45,374 bases of DNA from JBCCJA01 sp039045975 (GTDB lineage: Bacteria > Planctomycetota > Planctomycetia > Planctomycetales > Planctomycetaceae), in assembly GCA_039045975.1 (NCBI GenBank), contig JBCCJA010000027.1, forward strand, positions 1-45,374, in the 5' to 3' direction. The position numbers and the translations under genes were made by a program. This document shows positions 40,258 to 45,374 of the stretch, one piece after another; positions within the stretch are counted from its first letter, which is position 1, and each line of letters begins with the position of its first letter. The notes under the pieces are model-generated. The model saw only the letters and a program-made list of their open reading frames with translations. It did no database searches and was not told the origin of the DNA.

Positions 40258-41379
40258 ATGGGCTTCGTCATCCTCGGTCACGCGACGAACCTTCCCGAAC
40301 ACGCGATCGGGCGGGACGAGTCGGTCGAGTTCGCCCGGACGATCTGCTGCGAGTCGCCGAAGCACGAAAAAATCGTGCCGGTGCTCTACCGCCGTTCCGG
40401 CGTCGACGTGCGGTATTCGGCGTTGCTGCAGGAAGACGACGGCCGGCCGTCGCGGCGGTTCGCGTACTACCCGCCGCGGACCGAGCCTGGCGACCGCGGC
40501 CCGACGACCGCGGCCCGCATGGCTACCTATGTCGAGGAAGTGCCCGGGCTGCTCCTGCCGGCCGTGCGGCGGGCCCTCGAAGCGGCCGACGTCCCGCCGC
40601 AGACCGTCACGCACCTCGTCACCGTCAGCTGCACCGGGTTCATGAACCCGGGCCTCGACCTGATGTTGATCGAGGGGCTCGGCTTCGACCGCGGCATCGA
40701 GCGGACGCACGTCGGCTTCATGGGCTGTCACGGGTTCCTGAACGGCCTGCGGGTCGCGAAGGCGCTCGCCGAGGCCGACCCGGACGCGGTCGTCGTCACC
40801 TGTGCCGTCGAGATCTGCTCGCTGCATTACCGCTACGGCTGGGATCAGGACGGGCTCGTCGCGAACGCGCTCTTTGCCGACGGGGCGGCCTGCGTCGTCG
40901 GCGTCGGCGACCGGCACCGCCGTGCGACGCAGCCGACCGGGCCCGACGCGGCCGTGACCGGCACCGGCTCATTCGTCGTACCCGACTCGGCCGACGCGAT
41001 GACCTGGCACGTCCGGGACTACGGCTTCGAAATGACCCTCTCGGCCACCGTCCCCGATCTGATCGGCGAGAACGTCAGGCCGTGGGTCGAGTCTTGGCTC
41101 AGCAAGCGGGGACTGACGATCGGCGATATCGGCTCGTGGGCCGTGCACCCGGGCGGGCCGCGGATCTTGACCGCGACGGCCGAGGCCCTAGGCCTGCCCG
41201 ACGACGCCCTCGACGTCTCGACCGAGGTGCTGCGGACGCACGGCAACATGTCGTCGCCGACGCTAATGTTCGTGCTCGACGGGCTTTGGCGTCAGGGCCG
41301 GCCGACGCCGACGGTCGCCCTCGGCTTCGGGCCGGGCCTCGCGGTCGAGGCGACACTCTTCGGCCCGAGAAACGTCTGA
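40258..41379 (+). CDS. Type III polyketide synthase (chalcone synthase family)
   Basis: This 373-residue protein contains the catalytic triad of the family: Cys in VGFMGCHGFLNGLRVAKAL, His in WAVHPGGPRILTA and Asn in HGNMSSPTLMFVLD. THLVTVSCTGFMNPGLDLML and LFADGAACVVGVG are also typical. It condenses an acyl-CoA starter with malonyl-CoA units to make a resorcinol or pyrone; a long fatty starter is common in bacteria, but the product cannot be read. The start is fixed by AGGAGGTG 4 bases upstream. It follows the methyltransferase and FAD oxidoreductase in a three-gene operon. Confidence 0.93.
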   Translation: MGFVILGHATNLPEHAIGRDESVEFARTICCESPKHEKIVPVLYRRSGVDVRYSALLQEDDGRPSRRFAYYPPRTEPGDRGPTTAARMATYVEEVPGLLLPAVRRALEAADVPPQTVTHLVTVSCTGFMNPGLDLMLIEGLGFDRGIERTHVGFMGCHGFLNGLRVAKALAEADPDAVVVTCAVEICSLHYRYGWDQDGLVANALFADGAACVVGVGDRHRRATQPTGPDAAVTGTGSFVVPDSADAMTWHVRDYGFEMTLSATVPDLIGENVRPWVESWLSKRGLTIGDIGSWAVHPGGPRILTATAEALGLPDDALDVSTEVLRTHGNMSSPTLMFVLDGLWRQGRPTPTVALGFGPGLAVEATLFGPRNV

Positions 41380-41584
41380 CTGGGAGCCGGTCGGTAGCCC
41401 GAGGCCTGGTTTTCTCGTCCCGCCACATCCGGCCGACCCGGCCCCGCCTCCTAGGGGAGCCCCCGGTGCGAACGCGGCGTCCGATTGCGAGTCTTCGGAC
41501 GGCTGGACACTATGCTAAGTTGCATTGCGATTCATTGATGCGTCCGCGCGGCGGGCGAGCGATCCGCGTGGGCGGGGCGGCGGC

Positions 41585-42676
41585 GTGACGACAGGCGACA
41601 AGGCCGGCGAATACATCCTCGGGACCGTCCTAGGCGTCGGGACGGTCGGGACGGTGTTCCGCGCCGTGCACCAGAAGAGCGGCGAGGCGGTCGCGATCAA
41701 GGTGCTCCTGCCGCAGGTCCAGAAAGACGAGGACATCAAGGCGCGGTTCTACCGCGAGATCGAAATCCTCGAACGGCTCAGCCACCCGAACATCGTCGAG
41801 TTCAAAGGCACCGGCCGCGACGGCGATAACATTTATTATCTGATGGAGCTCGTCGAGGGCGGGACGCTTAAAGATATTCTTAAAAAGAAGATCCGGCTGG
41901 AGTGGCAGGACGCGATCGAGGTCGGCTGGCAGGTCTGCTCGGCGTTGCAGCACCTGCACAACAACGGCGTGATCCATCGCGACCTGAAGCCGGCGAACCT
42001 GTTTATTTCCGACGACGGGAAGGTGAAGCTCGGCGACTTCGGGATCGCGCTCGACGTCGCCGCGAGCGGGCTGACCGACGCCGGGCTGACGGTCGGGACT
42101 TATATGTATATGTCGCCCGAGCAGATCCGCGGCGAGGGCACGATCGGGCCCGAGACCGACCTGTACGCCTTCGGCTGCCTGCTGCACGAGATGCTCACCG
42201 GACGCCCGCCGTTCGAGGGCGAGAACTTCGCACGCATCTTCGACCAGCACCTGACCGCGACCGCCCCGCCGGTGACGATTTATTATCCGTCGATCCCCGA
42301 CGAGCTCGGCGACATCGTCGAGAAACTGCTCGCGAAGTCGCCCGAGGACCGGCCGTTCAACGCCCGGGCGGTGCAGGGCATGCTCGCCGAGGTGCTCATC
42401 GAATGGGACGAGCGGCAGTCCGACAGCGACTTAAAAATTAAAAAACGTAAGACGCCCGACATCTGGGCCGTCGAGCCGAACCGCAAACCGATCCTCGCCG
42501 ATCTCGTCCGTCAGTCACGCGAGCCGGAGTATACCGGCGTGACGTGGAAACGCGTCGCGATCGCCGGCGGCGTGACCGTCGCGCTGCTGGTGCTCGGCGT
42601 GTTGGCGAGCCGTAAGCCCGGCACGGGCGAAGACCGACCGACGACCGCCGAGGCCGCGCCGGCAGACACCGAGTAA
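41585..42676 (+). CDS. Membrane-anchored serine/threonine protein kinase
   Basis: This 363-residue protein has a full Hanks-type kinase domain: Gly loop LGVGTVGTVFRAVH, ATP-binding Lys in AVAIKVLLPQ, HRDLKPANLF (catalytic loop), GDFGIALDV, and MYMSPEQIRGEG with GPETDLYAFGCLL. The domain ends near residue 265; a linker follows, and a transmembrane helix (VAIAGGVTVALLVLGVLAS, about residues 324-342) ends with a short extracytoplasmic Pro/Ala tail. It lacks PASTA repeats or another sensor. I chose the GTG at 41585; a TTG at 41525 would add 20 basic residues. Several codon patches are very AT-rich (41870-41890, 42099-42113, 42430-42447). Confidence 0.9.
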   Translation: MTTGDKAGEYILGTVLGVGTVGTVFRAVHQKSGEAVAIKVLLPQVQKDEDIKARFYREIEILERLSHPNIVEFKGTGRDGDNIYYLMELVEGGTLKDILKKKIRLEWQDAIEVGWQVCSALQHLHNNGVIHRDLKPANLFISDDGKVKLGDFGIALDVAASGLTDAGLTVGTYMYMSPEQIRGEGTIGPETDLYAFGCLLHEMLTGRPPFEGENFARIFDQHLTATAPPVTIYYPSIPDELGDIVEKLLAKSPEDRPFNARAVQGMLAEVLIEWDERQSDSDLKIKKRKTPDIWAVEPNRKPILADLVRQSREPEYTGVTWKRVAIAGGVTVALLVLGVLASRKPGTGEDRPTTAEAAPADTE

Positions 42677-42784
42677 GTATTCCCACTCGGGGAGCACCGA
42701 TCGGGCCTGATTCAAGGCAATTCCCGGTGCCGGTCGTTGCACGACCGCGGATGCTATCGCTGTACCTGTCTCCGGTCGTCGCCC

Positions 42785-44119
<1,335 letters not shown>

Positions 44120-44294
44120 GGGCGATCCTCGACGACGCTCCGGACGGGTCGGTATCTTCCGATCCATCGCGGGCGGCCGAACGGTTTCGCTGAGGCCGGC
44201 CCGTCATTTTCGTTCGCACCGATCACCCGTGTCGCCGGCGTCGAGATCGCGACGCCGGTGGTCACGTCCCCGTCTAACTCCCACCGGGAATGCA

Positions 44295-45044
44295 ATGAAG
44301 CTCTTCTTCAGTTTGGTCGTCGCGGTCTTGCTCGTCCCGGTCGCCTCGGCAGACGACCACGTCGAAGGCGGCAAGATCCGCGTCCTGATGATGACCGGCC
44401 AGAACAATCACGACTGGAAAAAGACGACGCCGGCGTTGCAGGCGGTGATCGAGTCTTCGGGTCGGTTCGAACTAGTCATCGACGAGACGCCGTGGGAGTT
44501 CGGCCCCGACGCCTTCGAGGGGTTCGACGTGATTTTCAGCAACTGGAGCGTCTGGCCGAAGGTCGACTCGGACCCGTGGAGTGACGAAACGAAGGCCGCG
44601 TTCCTCGCGCACATCGGCTCCGGAAAGGGCCTGCTCGTGATGCACGCGGGCAGTTCGGTGCATTACCCCTGGGACGAGTTCCAGGCGTTGGTCGGTAAAA
44701 CCTGGATCAAAAAGAAGACTTGGCACGGCAAGAAGCACGAGTTCGACGTCAGCTTCCCGACCGACCACCCGATCACGCGGGGCGTCGAGCCGTTCACGAT
44801 CTTCGACGAGCTGTGGCGGAACATGATCCCGACCGGGCCGTTCGAAACGCTCGCCGTCGCCGACACGTCGAACGACAAACGGCCGGGGCCAGTCGAGCCG
44901 ATGTTGATGACGACGTCCCTCGGCGACGGCCGCGGGGTGAATCTGGTGCTCGGCCACGACACCCGTTCGATCGGGAACGAGGGCTTCCAGAAACTGCTGC
45001 TACGCAGCCTGGAGTGGGCCGCGACCGGCGACGTGGCCGAGTGA
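44295..45044 (+). CDS. Exported ThuA-domain protein
   Basis: This 249-residue protein has a signal peptide (MKLFFSLVVAVLLVPVASA). The ThuA (class I glutamine amidotransferase-like) domain includes IRVLMMTGQNNHDWKKTTPAL, FDVIFSNWSVWPK, GKGLLVMHAGSSVHYPW, HEFDVSFPTDHPITRG and LVLGHDTRSIGNEGFQKLLLRSLEWAATG. Such proteins are frequent in Planctomycetota and take part in sugar (trehalose-like) metabolism. The ATG at 44295 begins the signal peptide. It is separated from egtB by 175 bases and followed by a strong terminator. Confidence 0.87.
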   Translation: MKLFFSLVVAVLLVPVASADDHVEGGKIRVLMMTGQNNHDWKKTTPALQAVIESSGRFELVIDETPWEFGPDAFEGFDVIFSNWSVWPKVDSDPWSDETKAAFLAHIGSGKGLLVMHAGSSVHYPWDEFQALVGKTWIKKKTWHGKKHEFDVSFPTDHPITRGVEPFTIFDELWRNMIPTGPFETLAVADTSNDKRPGPVEPMLMTTSLGDGRGVNLVLGHDTRSIGNEGFQKLLLRSLEWAATGDVAE

Positions 45045-45085
45045 CGGTCGCTCAAACCTCAGCAGTTTCCGCTTTTTGACGACCC

Positions 45086-45114
45086 ATGGTCCGAGGCAAC
45101 GTGCCTCGGACCAT
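45086..45114 (+). terminator. Strong hairpin terminator after the ThuA gene
   Basis: A perfect 13-bp stem (45086-45098 with 45102-45114) closes on a 3-base loop (ACG) and is followed by TTGCTTT. It lies 41 bases after the stop codon of the ThuA gene. It probably also marks the boundary towards the insertion sequence on the right. Confidence 0.85.
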
Positions 45115-45290
45115 TTGCTTTGGACTCCCGGCTGGTCACGCGGATTTTGCGTGAAGGTTTGCGACTCGTTTTCGTCACCAGCCTTGCACCGTCAGGTGCG
45201 AGGACTCACAGAAGGACTCGCGGTAAGCCTGTTCGCTCCCTTCAGATGAAATGCCCTCGGCGCTCACGGGCCAAGCGACTGTGTTGGGTG
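45115..45290. other. Non-coding stretch left of the transposase end
   Basis: After the terminator, about 175 bases show no convincing gene. On the minus strand they follow the transposase stop directly and begin with CACCCAACACAGTCGCT, so they may hold the IS110 3' end and the flank; the edge is undefined. A short ORF on the plus strand here is unsupported. Confidence 0.35.
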
Positions 45291-45374
45291 TCAACCGATG
45301 TCTGCCGGGGTCGGTGTCCACGGGCGGTTCTCCCGGACGATCGCATGCAGCACGATCAGTAATTTGCGCATGCA
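45291..45374 (-). CDS. C-terminal end of an IS110-type transposase (cut by window edge)
   Basis: The minus strand reads CMRKLLIVLHAIVRENRPW followed by a short Pro/Thr tail and a stop at 45291-45293. This is the typical C-terminus of IS110/IS116/IS902 (transposase_20) DEDD transposases, which end with a MRKLLxxxxAxxR pattern. Only 27 codons are inside the window. Further non-coding IS sequence may extend left of 45290; I cannot see a defined IS end, and IS110 elements lack classic inverted termini. Confidence 0.65.
   Translation of the reverse strand, partial: CMRKLLIVLHAIVRENRPWTPTPADIG

Noticed and set aside
45120..45362. 80-codon plus-strand ORF at the right edge
   Set aside because: Its sequence is antisense to the transposase end and unsupported by a ribosome site or family.

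Overview
The window is a gene-dense, GC-rich (by eye about two thirds G+C) bacterial chromosome segment that reads as Planctomycetota. The basis is the combination of a formylglycine-type sulfatase, a DUF1080 (3-keto-disaccharide hydrolase) protein, a ThuA-domain protein, a NCS2 permease, an LptD-like outer-membrane protein, a membrane Ser/Thr kinase and a type III PKS triplet. A genus cannot be named from the sequence alone. No rRNA, tRNA or CRISPR array was seen, and no gap longer than about 250 bases lacks a gene or a recognisable repeat.

Layout. 0.1-6.8 kb (minus strand): a GT-C type membrane glycosyltransferase, an LptD-like protein, a DgkA-like membrane protein and two exported cysteine-rich proteins, one of them built entirely from two regular cysteine modules. 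6.9-9.2 kb: an MMPL/RND transporter ending in a long palindrome. 9.3-10.8 kb (minus): a THUMP RNA methyltransferase overlapping a degenerate receiver-domain gene. 10.9-13.1 kb: a two-gene module (beta-barrel-rich soluble protein plus DUF6754-like membrane protein). 13.1-14.0 kb: a palindromic element and a lower-GC DUF4272 gene. 14.1-18.7 kb (minus): SDH-type Clp-fold protease, DUF1080, sulfatase, leuB. 18.9-23.7 kb: small membrane proteins, queF, floA, an OleA-like thiolase, miaA. 23.7-25.1 kb (minus): tadA and an exported esterase. 25.2-26.0 kb: two small lower-GC orphans. 26.1-28.8 kb: NCS2 permease, a small lipoprotein, an exported unknown. 28.8-34.8 kb (minus): dnaE, rimI, hemH, a HIT protein. 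35-38 kb: YceI, DoxX, M90-type peptidase, ROK kinase. 38.3-41.4 kb: methyltransferase, FAD oxidoreductase and type III PKS, a compact secondary-metabolite operon. 41.6-45 kb: Ser/Thr kinase, egtB and a ThuA protein. The right edge cuts an IS110-type transposase.

Themes. Four RNA-modification genes occur (THUMP methyltransferase, queF, miaA, tadA), with housekeeping genes dnaE, leuB, rimI and hemH. Envelope and export functions are frequent. Several families of long inverted repeats sit at gene ends; one seems to be translated into the N-terminus of the PKS-cluster oxidoreductase. The points most worth a second look are the modular cysteine protein, the palindromic repeat family, the barrel/DUF6754 pair, the receiver and DgkA-like proteins that have lost catalytic residues, and the OleA-like and type III PKS condensing enzymes.
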